From GCA-002731945 sp036344135 (lineage in GTDB: Bacteria; Pseudomonadota; Alphaproteobacteria; MED-G09), in assembly GCA_036344135.1 (NCBI GenBank), contig JAYYUG010000034.1, positions 1 to 26,863 on the forward strand: DNA of 26,863 bases, given 5' to 3'. The translations under genes and the position numbers were made by a program. The notes beneath the pieces were generated by a model. The model made no database searches. It worked only from the letters and a program-made list of their open reading frames with translations, and had not been told where the DNA came from. Numbering within the stretch: position 1 is the first letter of the stretch; each line of letters begins with the position of its first letter. Positions 15,080 to 23,847 of the stretch are shown here, piece by piece.

Positions 15080-15214
15080 ATGAAAAGGACATTCCAACCT
15101 AGCAATCTGGTTAGAAAAAGACGTCATGGTTTTAGATCGAGACAAATGACAGTTGGTGGTCGTCGAATTTTAGCTAACCGAAGAGCTAAAGGACGTAAGT
15201 CATTATCTGCATAA
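15080..15214 (+). CDS. rpmH: 50S ribosomal protein L34
   Basis: 44-aa basic protein that packs into 23S rRNA of the large subunit. The sequence begins MKRTFQPSNLVRKRRHGFR and ends RRAKGRKSLSA, essentially the family consensus over its whole length. The ATG is preceded by AGGAG (15069-15073) spaced 6 bases, the best ribosome-binding site in the window, with a good promoter just upstream. rnpA follows 7 bases after the stop, the conserved bacterial arrangement. No dnaA is upstream, unlike in E. coli or Bacillus; rmuC and tRNA-Arg sit there instead. Confidence 0.98.
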   Translation: MKRTFQPSNLVRKRRHGFRSRQMTVGGRRILANRRAKGRKSLSA

Positions 15215-15221
15215 ATTAATT

Positions 15222-15593
15222 ATGTCATCATTAATAAAACAAAAGAATTCTTTGAATAAGCTGCAAAGAATAGAGAGAGTTGTTAAGCGTTCGGATTTTA
15301 TAAGAGCTTCAAAAACAAAACCCATTATATCTCGGGGTATAATCTTACAAATCTTTAAAAGGGATAATGAGGGAAGCCCGAGATATGGCATTACAATAAC
15401 CAAAAAGATTGGGAATGCTATAATAAGGAATAGAATCAAAAGAAGATTACGTCATGCAATAAAACAATTACTTCCAAAATACGGAAAAAGTGGCTACGAC
15501 TATATCCTAATTGCAACAAACGAAATTCACAATTTAACCTGGAAGGATATCTTGGAAGAAATTGTAAATGCTATAGAGGGAATTTCAAAATGA
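15222..15593 (+). CDS. rnpA: Ribonuclease P protein component
   Basis: 123-aa basic protein subunit of RNase P, which helps the catalytic RNA remove 5' leaders from tRNA precursors. It shows the family helix RNRIKRRLRHAIKQ with the conserved RNR/KRxxR signature, the earlier strand GITITKKIGNA, and the C-terminal YDYILIAT strand. The ATG at 15222 has no visible Shine-Dalgarno, so translation may depend on coupling with rpmH. Its stop overlaps the yidC start (ATGA at 15590-15593). The N-terminus is a few residues longer than usual before the LQRIERVVKRSDF motif, so a TTG start inside is not excluded. Confidence 0.95.
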   Translation: MSSLIKQKNSLNKLQRIERVVKRSDFIRASKTKPIISRGIILQIFKRDNEGSPRYGITITKKIGNAIIRNRIKRRLRHAIKQLLPKYGKSGYDYILIATNEIHNLTWKDILEEIVNAIEGISK

Positions 15594-17308
15594 ATGATGC
15601 TCCAAGATATTTATTTGCCATGGCACTTGCCATGGCAGTTCTGTTTGGTTGGCAAATCATTTTCCCACCGAAAAGTTCAAATAATGTAGAAGTATCTTCA
15701 GCGTTAGATGAAAACGTTTCTATTCAGAATTACCAAAAAGAGGAAGTTACACCCAATACTTTTATCGAATGCTATGGAAATAGGGTTCCAATAAATTCTG
15801 ATAGAGTTGCAGGATCTATAAATTTATGTGGGGCAAAAATAGATGAGATATATCTAAAAAAATTTAGAACCTCTACAAAGGATAATTCTGATTTCGTTAA
15901 ATTTTTCCAATCTAATCAAGATGAAAACCCCTATTGGGCAGAAAGTGGATGGATTGCGCCAAGAGGTGCTGAATTTAATCTGCCAGACTCAAACACTCTT
16001 TGGTCTGTTGAATCGGGTCAAATCCTGACACAATATGACTCTGTAACGCTCGTTTGGGATAATGGAATGGGCTTAATTTTTAGACAAATAATATCGCTTG
16101 ATGAAAATTACCTTTTTTCAATAAATCAGGAGATAACTAATAATTCTGTAAGCTCCATAACTCTTTTCCCCTACCAGCAATTGTCCAGAAAAAACATACC
16201 GCAAGGACAAACACTAGGCTTATTACATGAAGGTCCAACCGGTTGGTTTGATGATAAACTAGAAGAAGTTGATTACGATGATATTGAAGATGAAGTTTAT
16301 AGAAAAGAATTTGTTAGCGGGTGGTTAGGTTTAAGAGATAAATACTGGGCCTCCGCATTAAGCTCAAATGACTCTGACAGAAAGCAAGCCAACTTCAAAG
16401 TTTCTAAATCAGGAGATGAAGATTATTATCGAGTAGGATTCACTGGTGATGCCATTACAACCAGTCCCGGAGGGAAATTAGCATCTAATGGTATGGTCTT
16501 CATTGGCGCTAAGGAAGTAAATATTATAGAAAAATATGCGGAGGATAAAATCCTTCCAAGATTTGATTTAATCATAGATTGGGGATGGTTTTATTTTTTA
16601 GCAAAGCCTCTTTTTTATGTTCTAGATTTTCTCTATTCCTATTCGGGAAATTTTGGTGTCGCTATCCTTCTTTTAACAGTTTTGATTAAAACAGTCTTCT
16701 TTCCAGTAGTGAATCGAAGTTATGTTCAGATGGCAAAAATGAGAAAGGTACAGCCTGAAATAACCAAGTTAAAAGAAGTTTATGGGGATGATAGGCAAAG
16801 GATGGCTCAAGAAATGCAATCCCTCTATAAGAAAGAAGAACTTAAGCCTTTATCAGGATGCTTACCTGTTTTAATTCAAATACCAGTATTTTTTGCACTT
16901 TATAATGTTCTTCTCGTCACTATAGAAATGAGACATGCCCCATTTTTTGGGTGGATAAGGGATTTATCTGCCCCCGACCCTATTTCTCTATTCAATGGGT
17001 TTGGCTTGATTAACTGGGAACCACCACAATTTTTTATGATTGGTATATTTCATTTACTTTTTGGATTAACTTTTTTCTTACAAACTAAACTTAATCCCAC
17101 GCCTACAGACCCAATACAAAAAACTTTGTTTACTTGGATGCCTATTTTTATGATTTTTATAGCGGCAAACTTTCCTGTAGGTCTTGTTATATATTGGGCT
17201 TGGAATGGAATCTTATCGATACTTCAACAAATGTACATAATGATACGCCAAGGAACCGAAATTGCCCTTTTTGCAAATATCAATAAAAATAGTGATAAAA
17301 ATGAGTAA
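15590..17308 (+). CDS. yidC: Membrane protein insertase YidC
   Basis: 572-aa inner-membrane insertase/chaperone that integrates proteins with or without SecYEG. N-terminal transmembrane helix at about residues 6-24 (FAMALAMAVLFGWQIIFPP), a large periplasmic domain (about 40-340), then the conserved five-helix insertase core starting near SYSGNFGVAILLLT. The core contains PVVNRSYVQMAKMR with the groove Arg, the cytoplasmic hairpin QPEITKLKEVYGDD, PLSGCLPVLIQIPVFFALYNVL, and the final helix pair VIYWAWNGILSILQQ. Length is typical of Gram-negative YidC. The start overlaps rnpA by 4 bases, so translation is coupled; the next gene begins 2 bases after the stop. Confidence 0.97.
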   Translation: MNDAPRYLFAMALAMAVLFGWQIIFPPKSSNNVEVSSALDENVSIQNYQKEEVTPNTFIECYGNRVPINSDRVAGSINLCGAKIDEIYLKKFRTSTKDNSDFVKFFQSNQDENPYWAESGWIAPRGAEFNLPDSNTLWSVESGQILTQYDSVTLVWDNGMGLIFRQIISLDENYLFSINQEITNNSVSSITLFPYQQLSRKNIPQGQTLGLLHEGPTGWFDDKLEEVDYDDIEDEVYRKEFVSGWLGLRDKYWASALSSNDSDRKQANFKVSKSGDEDYYRVGFTGDAITTSPGGKLASNGMVFIGAKEVNIIEKYAEDKILPRFDLIIDWGWFYFLAKPLFYVLDFLYSYSGNFGVAILLLTVLIKTVFFPVVNRSYVQMAKMRKVQPEITKLKEVYGDDRQRMAQEMQSLYKKEELKPLSGCLPVLIQIPVFFALYNVLLVTIEMRHAPFFGWIRDLSAPDPISLFNGFGLINWEPPQFFMIGIFHLLFGLTFFLQTKLNPTPTDPIQKTLFTWMPIFMIFIAANFPVGLVIYWAWNGILSILQQMYIMIRQGTEIALFANINKNSDKNE

Positions 17309-17310
17309 AT

Positions 17311-17955
17311 ATGATGAAAACTCAAAAAATAAAAGTAATAGGAGATAATCCTGGGGAATGGCTTTTTAATCAAAATATTAATTTTGAATTAGGCGTAACA
17401 TCAGTAGAAAAATTACCTGAGAATGAAATACCTGAAATTGCTTTTTTTGGAAGGTCAAATGTGGGTAAATCTAGCCTGTTAAATGCAATTACAAAAAAGT
17501 CTAAACTGGCTTACACGTCAAAAAATCCTGGTAGAACACAAGAGTTAAATTATTTTTCTATATCCAACGATGGAACTATCTTGAACATAGTCGATATGCC
17601 AGGATATGGCTTCGCTAAAGCATCGAAGGATAAGATTAGAAAATGGAGTAATTTATCTAAATATTATTTAAAAAACAGAAAAAACCTAAGGAGAGTTTTT
17701 TTACTAGTCGATTCTCGAAGAAATATTAAACCAGTAGATGAAGAAATTATGAATGTTATGGATAAATTTGCGGTTTCATATCAAATCGTTTTGACTAAAA
17801 TTGATAAAACCAAAGATGTTGATAATCAAATCAAAATAGTATTAAACAAAGTGAAAAAAAGAAAGGCAATAAATCCTAATGTCATAGCCACCTCATCAAA
17901 GGAGAAACTGGGGATAGAAGATGTTAAGTCTCAAATTGCTTCACTAATAGAATAA
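17311..17955 (+). CDS. engB: Ribosome biogenesis GTPase EngB/YihA
   Basis: 214-aa GTPase of the TrmE-Era-EngA-EngB branch, needed for late assembly of the 50S subunit in related bacteria. G1 GRSNVGKSS (47-55), G2 region NPGRTQELNYF, G3 DMPGYGFAKA, G4 TKIDKT, G5 TSSKEK. Length and motifs are normal for the family. There are two consecutive ATG codons at the start (17311 and 17314). It lies directly behind yidC, a link found throughout Alpha- and other Proteobacteria. Known in other species as yihA or ysxC. Confidence 0.96.
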   Translation: MMKTQKIKVIGDNPGEWLFNQNINFELGVTSVEKLPENEIPEIAFFGRSNVGKSSLLNAITKKSKLAYTSKNPGRTQELNYFSISNDGTILNIVDMPGYGFAKASKDKIRKWSNLSKYYLKNRKNLRRVFLLVDSRRNIKPVDEEIMNVMDKFAVSYQIVLTKIDKTKDVDNQIKIVLNKVKKRKAINPNVIATSSKEKLGIEDVKSQIASLIE

Positions 17956-17978
17956 ACCGAATGTAAGAAGAGTAACTT

Positions 17979-18887
17979 ATGGAAAAGACAAAAACAAATC
18001 CGACTAAAGCAAGTGAATGGTTAAATAATGCTGACATACTTACCGAAGCGCTTCCTTTCATGCAAAAATATGCGGGTTTAACAATTGTTATAAAGTATGG
18101 TGGTAACGCAATGTCAGAATCATCGTCTATTCAATCCTTTTGTGAGGATGTTGCTTTACTGAAACAAAGCGGCTTACATCCTGTTATAGTTCATGGTGGA
18201 GGTCCTCAAATCGGACTAATGCTTGAAAAAATGGGCATTGAAACAAGATTTGAGGGAGGTATGAGGATAACAGATAAAAAAACCCTCGAAGTTGTCGAAT
18301 TGGTGTTATGCAATAAAGTTAATAAAGAAATAGTTACCAAAATAAATAAAGCTGGTGGAAAAGCAGTCGGGATTTCAGGTAAAGATTCATCAATAATAAC
18401 TGCTAAAAAATATAAATGGGAAAATGAAGAAAGTGATTCCAAAGAAACAAAAACTATTGATCTTGGTTTTGTCGGTATTCCAATATCTATAAACAGTGAA
18501 ATGATAAATGATCTAATTAAAAATGATTTTGTTCCTGTTATTGCCCCACTGGGAATTAGCGAGGAAGGTATTACCTACAATATAAATGCCGATACCGCCG
18601 CAGGAGCTATTGCGGAATCACTCAAAGCAAAAAGACTACTGATATTAACAGACGTTCAAGGAGTCTTAAATTCAGAAAATAATTTGATAGAAGAAATAGA
18701 AAAAAAGGAAGTAGAGTCTATGATAAATGTGGGTGTTGTTTCCGGTGGAATGATACCAAAACTAAACACATGCATTCATGCCCTTGAAAAAGGTGTAGGA
18801 GCCACAGTTATTGTTGATGGACGAAATAAACATGCAGTTTTACTTGAATTATTTACTGAACATGGAGCAGGAACGCTTATTAGATAA
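17979..18887 (+). CDS. argB: Acetylglutamate kinase
   Basis: 302-aa cytoplasmic kinase that phosphorylates N-acetyl-L-glutamate, the second step of arginine synthesis. Amino acid kinase fold signatures: IVIKYGGNAM with the catalytic Lys, VIVHGGGPQIG, GGMRITDKKTLEVVE, YNINADTAAGAIAE with the catalytic Asp, and GVVSGGMIPKLNTC near the C-terminus. The N-terminal helix KASEWLNNADILTEALPFMQKY is the type seen in arginine-inhibited, hexameric enzymes, so feedback control by arginine is plausible (inference). It follows engB by 23 bases, the usual alphaproteobacterial neighbour. Confidence 0.96.
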   Translation: MEKTKTNPTKASEWLNNADILTEALPFMQKYAGLTIVIKYGGNAMSESSSIQSFCEDVALLKQSGLHPVIVHGGGPQIGLMLEKMGIETRFEGGMRITDKKTLEVVELVLCNKVNKEIVTKINKAGGKAVGISGKDSSIITAKKYKWENEESDSKETKTIDLGFVGIPISINSEMINDLIKNDFVPVIAPLGISEEGITYNINADTAAGAIAESLKAKRLLILTDVQGVLNSENNLIEEIEKKEVESMINVGVVSGGMIPKLNTCIHALEKGVGATVIVDGRNKHAVLLELFTEHGAGTLIR

Positions 18888-18895
18888 TTTATGCT

Positions 18896-19594
18896 ATGGA
18901 CCTTTCTAATATAAAAACTTGGGTTTTTGATTTGGACAATACCATTTACTCTCCTCAAAAAGATATCTTCGGACAAATTGATAAGAGAATGACTAAGTTT
19001 ATAACCACCAAGTTAAAAGTTAATGAAGATGATGCTTTTAAAATCCAAAAGAAATATTTCATAAAATATGGCACTACATTAGCCGGCCTAATGAAGGAAG
19101 ATAAAATTAAACCAAAGGATTTTCTTGATTTTGTACACGATGTTGATCTCAGTTGCTTATCAGCAGACACTGAATTGTCATCTGCAATAAAACAACTTGA
19201 GGGAAAGAAAATAATTTTTACTAATGGATCTAAGACTCATGCGAAAAAAGTTATCTCAAGATTAGAACTCAATAATATTTTTGATGAAATTTTTGATATT
19301 GAAGACAGCAAATTTATCCCTAAGCCCCAAATTCAAGCATACCTAAATTTTTTAAAAAAATTTAAGATAGATCCAAAAAAAACAATAATGTTTGAAGATA
19401 TGTCGAGAAACTTAGTTCCTGCTAAAAAACTTGGCATGATAACTGTTTTGATAAAGAGAGAAATGCCAATGAAAGAGAAAAAGTATCATTTTAAGGAATT
19501 TGAAGATTTGTGGAAAAATAACAATGAAGCAGATTATATTGTTGATGACCTAGTAAAATTTTTCAATAAATATTATAAGGATAGCAAAAAATAA
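18896..19594 (+). CDS. HAD hydrolase, pyrimidine 5'-nucleotidase type
   Basis: 232-aa haloacid dehalogenase-superfamily phosphatase. Motif I VFDLDNTIY (nucleophile and acid Asp), motif II IFTNGSKTHA, conserved Lys in FIPKPQIQAY (motif III), motif IV FEDMSRNLVPAKKLGM. The DLDNTIY and FEDMSRNL wording is that of the SSM1/pyrimidine 5'-nucleotidase family, found next to argB and dapD in many Alphaproteobacteria. The true substrate may be a nucleotide or another phosphate ester. Start 8 bases after argB; dapD follows after 13 bases. The C-terminal part is Lys-rich and AT-rich. Confidence 0.87.
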   Translation: MDLSNIKTWVFDLDNTIYSPQKDIFGQIDKRMTKFITTKLKVNEDDAFKIQKKYFIKYGTTLAGLMKEDKIKPKDFLDFVHDVDLSCLSADTELSSAIKQLEGKKIIFTNGSKTHAKKVISRLELNNIFDEIFDIEDSKFIPKPQIQAYLNFLKKFKIDPKKTIMFEDMSRNLVPAKKLGMITVLIKREMPMKEKKYHFKEFEDLWKNNNEADYIVDDLVKFFNKYYKDSKK

Positions 19595-19607
19595 AAATGA
19601 ATTGGTA

Positions 19608-20438
19608 ATGGAAATAGAAATTAATAATATAATTGAGGAAGCGTTCGATAATATTAATAGTGTAAATTCTCAATCTGACGCAATGATTGTTGACGCAATC
19701 AATGAAGTCATAGGAGAATTAGACACGGGATCAATAAGGGTCGCAAACAAAAACGGTGAAGATTGGATTGTCAACGAAACCGTTAAGAAAGCAATTCTAT
19801 TATACTTTCGTGTGAAGGATATGAATCTAATATCTGGATCTCCAGGAAATTCAAATTGGTGGGATAAGATTGATTCTAAATTTCTTAACTGGAAAGAAGA
19901 AGAATTTCAAGAATCAGGGTTTAGAGCTGTTCCAGGTTCTATTGTTAGATTCGGTTCATTTATTGGAAAAGGGTGTGTATTAATGCCAAGTTTTGTAAAT
20001 ATTGGGGCTTACGTAGATAACTCGACTATGGTTGATACATGGGCCACAATAGGTTCATGTGCGCAAATCGGGAAAAACTGTCACATTTCGGGCGGAGCAG
20101 GAATTGGCGGAGTCTTAGAACCGCTTCAAGCTAAACCAGTTATAATTGAGGATAATTGTTTTATTGGAGCCCGTTCTGAAGTAGCTGAGGGTGTAATAGT
20201 AAGAGAAGGATCAGTAATCTCTATGGGTGTATTTATTGCCTCATCCACACCTATCTATGATAGGGAGAAAGATGAGACTATTTATGGCGAGGTCCCTCCA
20301 TATTCCGTTATAGTTCCAGGATCAATGCCTTCAAAAAATAGGGATTCTGCAGCCTCATTAAGTTGTGCAGTTATAGTAAAAACGGTTGATGAGAAGACAA
20401 GATCAAAGACCTCCATTAATGAGTTACTAAGGGATTAG
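19608..20438 (+). CDS. dapD: 2,3,4,5-tetrahydropyridine-2,6-dicarboxylate N-succinyltransferase
   Basis: 276-aa trimeric acyltransferase that adds succinyl from succinyl-CoA to tetrahydrodipicolinate in the succinylase route to diaminopimelate and lysine. The left-handed beta-helix of hexapeptide repeats runs from about FRAVPGSIVRFGSFIG through IGAYVDNSTMVDTWATIGS (the DapD signature), HISGGAGIGGV and VISMGVFIASSTPIYDR. A TTG at 19602 also opens the frame, giving two more residues; ATG at 19608 was chosen because it gives the usual start of the N-terminal helix (EINNIIEEAFDN). No clear Shine-Dalgarno serves either. dapE follows after 1 base. Confidence 0.95.
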   Translation: MEIEINNIIEEAFDNINSVNSQSDAMIVDAINEVIGELDTGSIRVANKNGEDWIVNETVKKAILLYFRVKDMNLISGSPGNSNWWDKIDSKFLNWKEEEFQESGFRAVPGSIVRFGSFIGKGCVLMPSFVNIGAYVDNSTMVDTWATIGSCAQIGKNCHISGGAGIGGVLEPLQAKPVIIEDNCFIGARSEVAEGVIVREGSVISMGVFIASSTPIYDREKDETIYGEVPPYSVIVPGSMPSKNRDSAASLSCAVIVKTVDEKTRSKTSINELLRD

Positions 20439-20439
20439 T

Positions 20440-21585
20440 ATGTTATACGACCCAATAACACTGACTGAGGCATTAATTAAATGTCGCTCAGTAACGCCAA
20501 AAAATGATGGGGCAATTGAATTAGTATCTCAATGGTTAGAGGAATTAAACTTCGAATGCAAAATCCTAGAATTTGAGGGAGAAGATTCTTCTGTAGTAAA
20601 AAATCTTTGGGGACAATTAGGCTCACAAGGGCCTACCCTCTGTTTTGCAGGTCATACAGATGTTGTGCCCGCAGGAGACGAGTCTGTTTGGGAATTTGAT
20701 CCCTTCGAAGGGAAAAATACTGGGGAAAGGATTTTCGGTCGCGGAGCAGTAGATATGAAAGGATCCATCGCATCTTTTATCTCAGCAACAAGCCGCTTCT
20801 TGGAAAAAAATAGTAATTTTAAAGGATCTTTAGCCTTCATTATAACTGGAGATGAAGAGGGCTCTGCAATTAACGGTACTAAGAAAATTCTTGCCTGGAT
20901 GAAAGATAACAGTCTTGGTTTTGATGACTGCTTAGTTGGGGAACCGACCAATCCAAATAAATTGGGAGAAATGATAAAAATTGGAAGAAGGGGAAGTGTA
21001 AATGTAAATTTAACAGTAGAAGGTACTGAAGGACACGTGGCTTACCCTCATTTAGCAGACAATCCTATTCCAAAACTTTTAGTATTGTTACAGGCACTAA
21101 CAAGTAAACCTCTTGATCAAGGAAACGAAGATTTCCCTGCTTCGAACCTTGAAATCACTTCAATCGATTCAAATAATAGTACAACCAATGTTATACCGCC
21201 TTATATACAGACGAAATTAAATATACGTTATAACGACATATATACTAAAAATACCATTGAAAAGGAGTTGGAGAAAAGGTTGGACTCCTTGGAAATTGAA
21301 TACCAAATAGAGTATGAACACTCAGGAGATTCATTCATTACAAAACATGGAGATTTTGTGAATGATTTATCTAAAATAGTGGAGAAACATTGTAAAATTA
21401 AACCGGAATTGTCAACAACGGGCGGTACTTCCGATGCAAGATTTATTAAGGATTATGGAAGAGTTGTTGAATTTGGGTTAGTGGGCGCCTCAATGCACAA
21501 AATAAATGAGAATTCACTTGTGAGTGATATAGAAAAATTAACAAATATCTATTTGGATGTAATCAATAAATATTTTGATCAATAA
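20440..21585 (+). CDS. dapE: Succinyl-diaminopimelate desuccinylase
   Basis: 381-aa dizinc M20 deacylase that removes succinate from N-succinyl-L,L-diaminopimelate, two steps after DapD in the pathway. Metal and catalytic residues: His72 and Asp74 (GHTDVVPAG), bridging Asp105 (GAVDMKGS), Glu139/Glu140 (GDEEGSA), a Glu in LVGEPTNPNKLG, and the late His in SMHKINEN. RRGSVNVNL and GGTSDARF are typical of DapE rather than ArgE. It is one base from dapD, so the two are certainly cotranscribed. The last 7 bases overlap the end of the convergent truA. Confidence 0.96.
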   Translation: MLYDPITLTEALIKCRSVTPKNDGAIELVSQWLEELNFECKILEFEGEDSSVVKNLWGQLGSQGPTLCFAGHTDVVPAGDESVWEFDPFEGKNTGERIFGRGAVDMKGSIASFISATSRFLEKNSNFKGSLAFIITGDEEGSAINGTKKILAWMKDNSLGFDDCLVGEPTNPNKLGEMIKIGRRGSVNVNLTVEGTEGHVAYPHLADNPIPKLLVLLQALTSKPLDQGNEDFPASNLEITSIDSNNSTTNVIPPYIQTKLNIRYNDIYTKNTIEKELEKRLDSLEIEYQIEYEHSGDSFITKHGDFVNDLSKIVEKHCKIKPELSTTGGTSDARFIKDYGRVVEFGLVGASMHKINENSLVSDIEKLTNIYLDVINKYFDQ

Positions 21586-22316
21586 AGTACTTTTAAGAAA
21601 TATAATCCCTCAGCGGGGGCTAGTGGTGCGCACATCTTTCTGTCTCTCGCATCTAATATATTTTTAATTTCTATAGGTTTCCATTTTTTTTCTCCTACCA
21701 ATTTTAATGAACCGACAATTGATCTAACTTGATTATGTAAAAAAGATTGAGCTGTTAATTTAAAAGAAATCATATCGCTTTTCCGTTTTATTTGGATATC
21801 ATCAAGAGTTTTAACAGGAGATTTTGCCTGACAATGAGTCGACCTAAAGGTTGTAAAATCATGTTTGCCTATAAGATAGTCTTTGGCTTTATCCATTAAA
21901 TCGACTTCTAAGTCCTTTCCAACCCTCCAATATCGACCTCTATCGATAGTTAAAGGTTGTCTCCGATTAATTATTCTATATTCATAATGTCTGAGTTTAG
22001 CAGAAAAACGAGCATGAAAGTTTTCATCAGCTCGCTCCGCTTTTATAATTGAGATAGCTTTGGGCCTTAGATAATTATTTAATGCGTCTCGAACTTCATC
22101 GGATACTGATTCTTTTTTTAAATCAAAATGTACAACTTGACCTAAGGCATGAACACCTGAATCGGTTCTTCCTGCCGAAAAGGTTTTAATGTCTTCCTTA
22201 GAATAATTTTTAATTGCCTTTTCTAAATTATCCTGAACGCCAGAACCATCTTTTTGGCTTTGCCAACCGTTAAATTGGCTTCCCTCATATTCTATTATAA
22301 TCTTCCAACGTTGCAT
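21579..22316 (-). CDS. truA: tRNA pseudouridine(38-40) synthase TruA
   Basis: 245-aa enzyme that isomerises U38-U40 in the anticodon arm. Catalytic Asp52 in AGRTDSGVHALGQVVHF, the N-terminal YEGSQFNGWQSQ strand, FHARFSAKLRHYEYRI, DFTTFRSTHCQAKSPVKTL, and the late FLHNQVRSIVGSL. Length is usual. The gene begins right after the fmt stop with no gap and closes the def-fmt-truA operon. The stop overlaps the convergent dapE stop by 7 bases, so transcription of the two operons collides here. Confidence 0.96.
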   Translation of the reverse strand: MQRWKIIIEYEGSQFNGWQSQKDGSGVQDNLEKAIKNYSKEDIKTFSAGRTDSGVHALGQVVHFDLKKESVSDEVRDALNNYLRPKAISIIKAERADENFHARFSAKLRHYEYRIINRRQPLTIDRGRYWRVGKDLEVDLMDKAKDYLIGKHDFTTFRSTHCQAKSPVKTLDDIQIKRKSDMISFKLTAQSFLHNQVRSIVGSLKLVGEKKWKPIEIKNILDARDRKMCAPLAPAEGLYFLKVLY

Positions 22317-23258
22317 CTAGTCAAACATCTTGCTGCCAACTTTAATTTCGTAACCTTTGAGAAATTCTTCTATTGGCATCACTTTCTTTCCTTCCGGTTG
22401 AATCTCGATAATCCGGAGTGATTTCTTTCCACAACCTATTACTAGTTTATCTAAGACTATGCCTTCGTTTCCTTCGGTCTCCTCAACTGTGGCTTTGAGG
22501 ATTTTTAATCTTTTACCGTCCTTGGTAAGGGTCCAAGCGCCAGGTACAGGGCTCATCGCATTGATCAGAGATTTTAATGATTCAGCATCGTGTTTCCAAT
22601 TAATTTTCGCTTCACTTTTTTGAATCTTGTCTGCATAAACTGCTCCATTTCCTGATTGCTCTTTAGGTTTAATTTTTCCAGTCGTATATTCTTCCAACAC
22701 TTGTAAAATTGATTCCGATGCCATGTTAGAGAGTCGATCATGAACTAAACCATAATCATCGTTAGTTCTAATCTTCGTTTTCATTATTTTAAGGACCGGA
22801 CCGGAGTCTAAACCTTCCTCCATTAGCATATAAGAAATGCCGGTTTCTTCATCTCCCTCCATAATTGCACGTTGTATGGGTGCAGCTCCCCTCCATCTAG
22901 GTAAAATAGAAGCATGAATGTTTAAACAACCATATTTTGGCAATGATAGGATTTCGGATGGTAGTATAAAGCCATAAGCCACAACAATAATTATATCTAA
23001 ATCACAAGCTTGCAAAAAAATAAATTCGCTATCATCAGAAATAACCTTTGGTGTACGAATATTAATTCTACGATCATTAGCAACTTTATGTATATGTGAA
23101 AACTGTTTCTTTAAACCTCTACCTGAAGGTTTTGCGGGTTGTGTATAAATACACTTTAAATTATGTGGGCTTTCTATGAGCGTAGTGAGAGTTGGAATGG
23201 AAAATGCAGGAGTTCCCATAAAAACAATATTTAGACAATTACTAACTTTTTTTATCAT
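22317..23258 (-). CDS. fmt: Methionyl-tRNA formyltransferase
   Basis: 313-aa enzyme that formylates initiator Met-tRNA with 10-formyl-tetrahydrofolate. N-terminal Rossmann-type domain: IVFMGTPAFSIPTL, catalytic Asn113 and His115 (CLNIHASILPRWRGAAPIQ) and Asp151 (MEEGLDSGPVL), followed by the C-terminal OB-like tRNA-binding domain (about 210-313). The start lies inside def: 17 bases overlap, and the protein has about 9 residues (MIKKVSNCL) before the usual first strand, so a shorter start is conceivable though no in-frame ATG fits better. Pairs functionally with the deformylase next door. Confidence 0.96.
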   Translation of the reverse strand: MIKKVSNCLNIVFMGTPAFSIPTLTTLIESPHNLKCIYTQPAKPSGRGLKKQFSHIHKVANDRRINIRTPKVISDDSEFIFLQACDLDIIIVVAYGFILPSEILSLPKYGCLNIHASILPRWRGAAPIQRAIMEGDEETGISYMLMEEGLDSGPVLKIMKTKIRTNDDYGLVHDRLSNMASESILQVLEEYTTGKIKPKEQSGNGAVYADKIQKSEAKINWKHDAESLKSLINAMSPVPGAWTLTKDGKRLKILKATVEETEGNEGIVLDKLVIGCGKKSLRIIEIQPEGKKVMPIEEFLKGYEIKVGSKMFD

Positions 23259-23790
23259 TATGATATTTTGCTAAACGATCTTCTTTTACAGGATTTTTCT
23301 GGAATTTTATTGATTTTTTAATAGATCTATCTTTTTTTAATCGCGAAAGGTGATCAACAAAGACAATGCCCTCTAAATGATCCATCTCATGCTGGATTAC
23401 TGTAGCCATTAAGCCAGAGTATTTTTTTTCACATTCTTTTCCTTCTCTATTCAAATACTTCACGGTACATTTATCTGGTCTCTCAATCTCTTCCCAAACA
23501 CCGGGCACAGAAAGACAACCTTCCTCAAATGAGGCAATTGTTTTCGATGGCTTCATTATTTCTGGATTAATAAAACAATGAGGATCGTTCCTTTCTTCGG
23601 AGATATCAATAACTATCATTCTCTTGGGAATGCCTATTTGGATTGCTGCCAAACCAATGCCTGGGGCTGCGTACATTGTTTCAAGCATATCACCCAATGT
23701 AGAACGAATTTTCTTATCAACTATCTCAACTGAGGATGAAGTTTTTTTTAAAATTGAGTTTGGAACAGTTATAATTTCTTTTATAGCCAT
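23242..23790 (-). CDS. def: Peptide deformylase
   Basis: 182-aa metalloprotease that removes the N-formyl group from nascent proteins. Motif I GIGLAAIQIG (44-53, Gln51), motif II EGCLSVPG (90-97, metal ligand Cys92), motif III QHEMDHLEG (133-141, metal ligands His134 and His138, catalytic Glu135). The Ile in place of Pro in motif I (AAIQIG) is common in alphaproteobacterial enzymes. First gene of def-fmt-truA; fmt starts within its last 17 bases. A short Lys/Arg-rich C-terminal tail follows the core. Confidence 0.96.
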   Translation of the reverse strand: MAIKEIITVPNSILKKTSSSVEIVDKKIRSTLGDMLETMYAAPGIGLAAIQIGIPKRMIVIDISEERNDPHCFINPEIMKPSKTIASFEEGCLSVPGVWEEIERPDKCTVKYLNREGKECEKKYSGLMATVIQHEMDHLEGIVFVDHLSRLKKDRSIKKSIKFQKNPVKEDRLAKYHNDKKS

Positions 23791-23829
23791 ATTTCTTGAT
23801 AAACTGAGTAATAAAAGATCGCAAGTAAG

Positions 23830-23835
23830 ATTATA
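23830..23835 (-). promoter_or_regulatory. Candidate -10 box for def-fmt-truA
   Basis: TATAAT on the minus strand in the 57-base spacer between recR and def, about 40 bases before the def ATG. The -35 region, inside the recR end, does not match well. This is the only spacer in the right-hand minus-strand block large enough for a promoter. Confidence 0.35.
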
Positions 23836-23847
23836 TAGAATTTATTG

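Noticed and set aside
15617..15640. Direct repeat GCCATGGCA in the yidC start region
   Set aside because: It encodes Ala-Met-Ala twice in the first transmembrane helix; a coding coincidence with no sign of regulation.
19602..19607. TTG start two codons upstream for dapD
   Set aside because: An ATG directly follows at 19608 and neither has a better ribosome-binding site.
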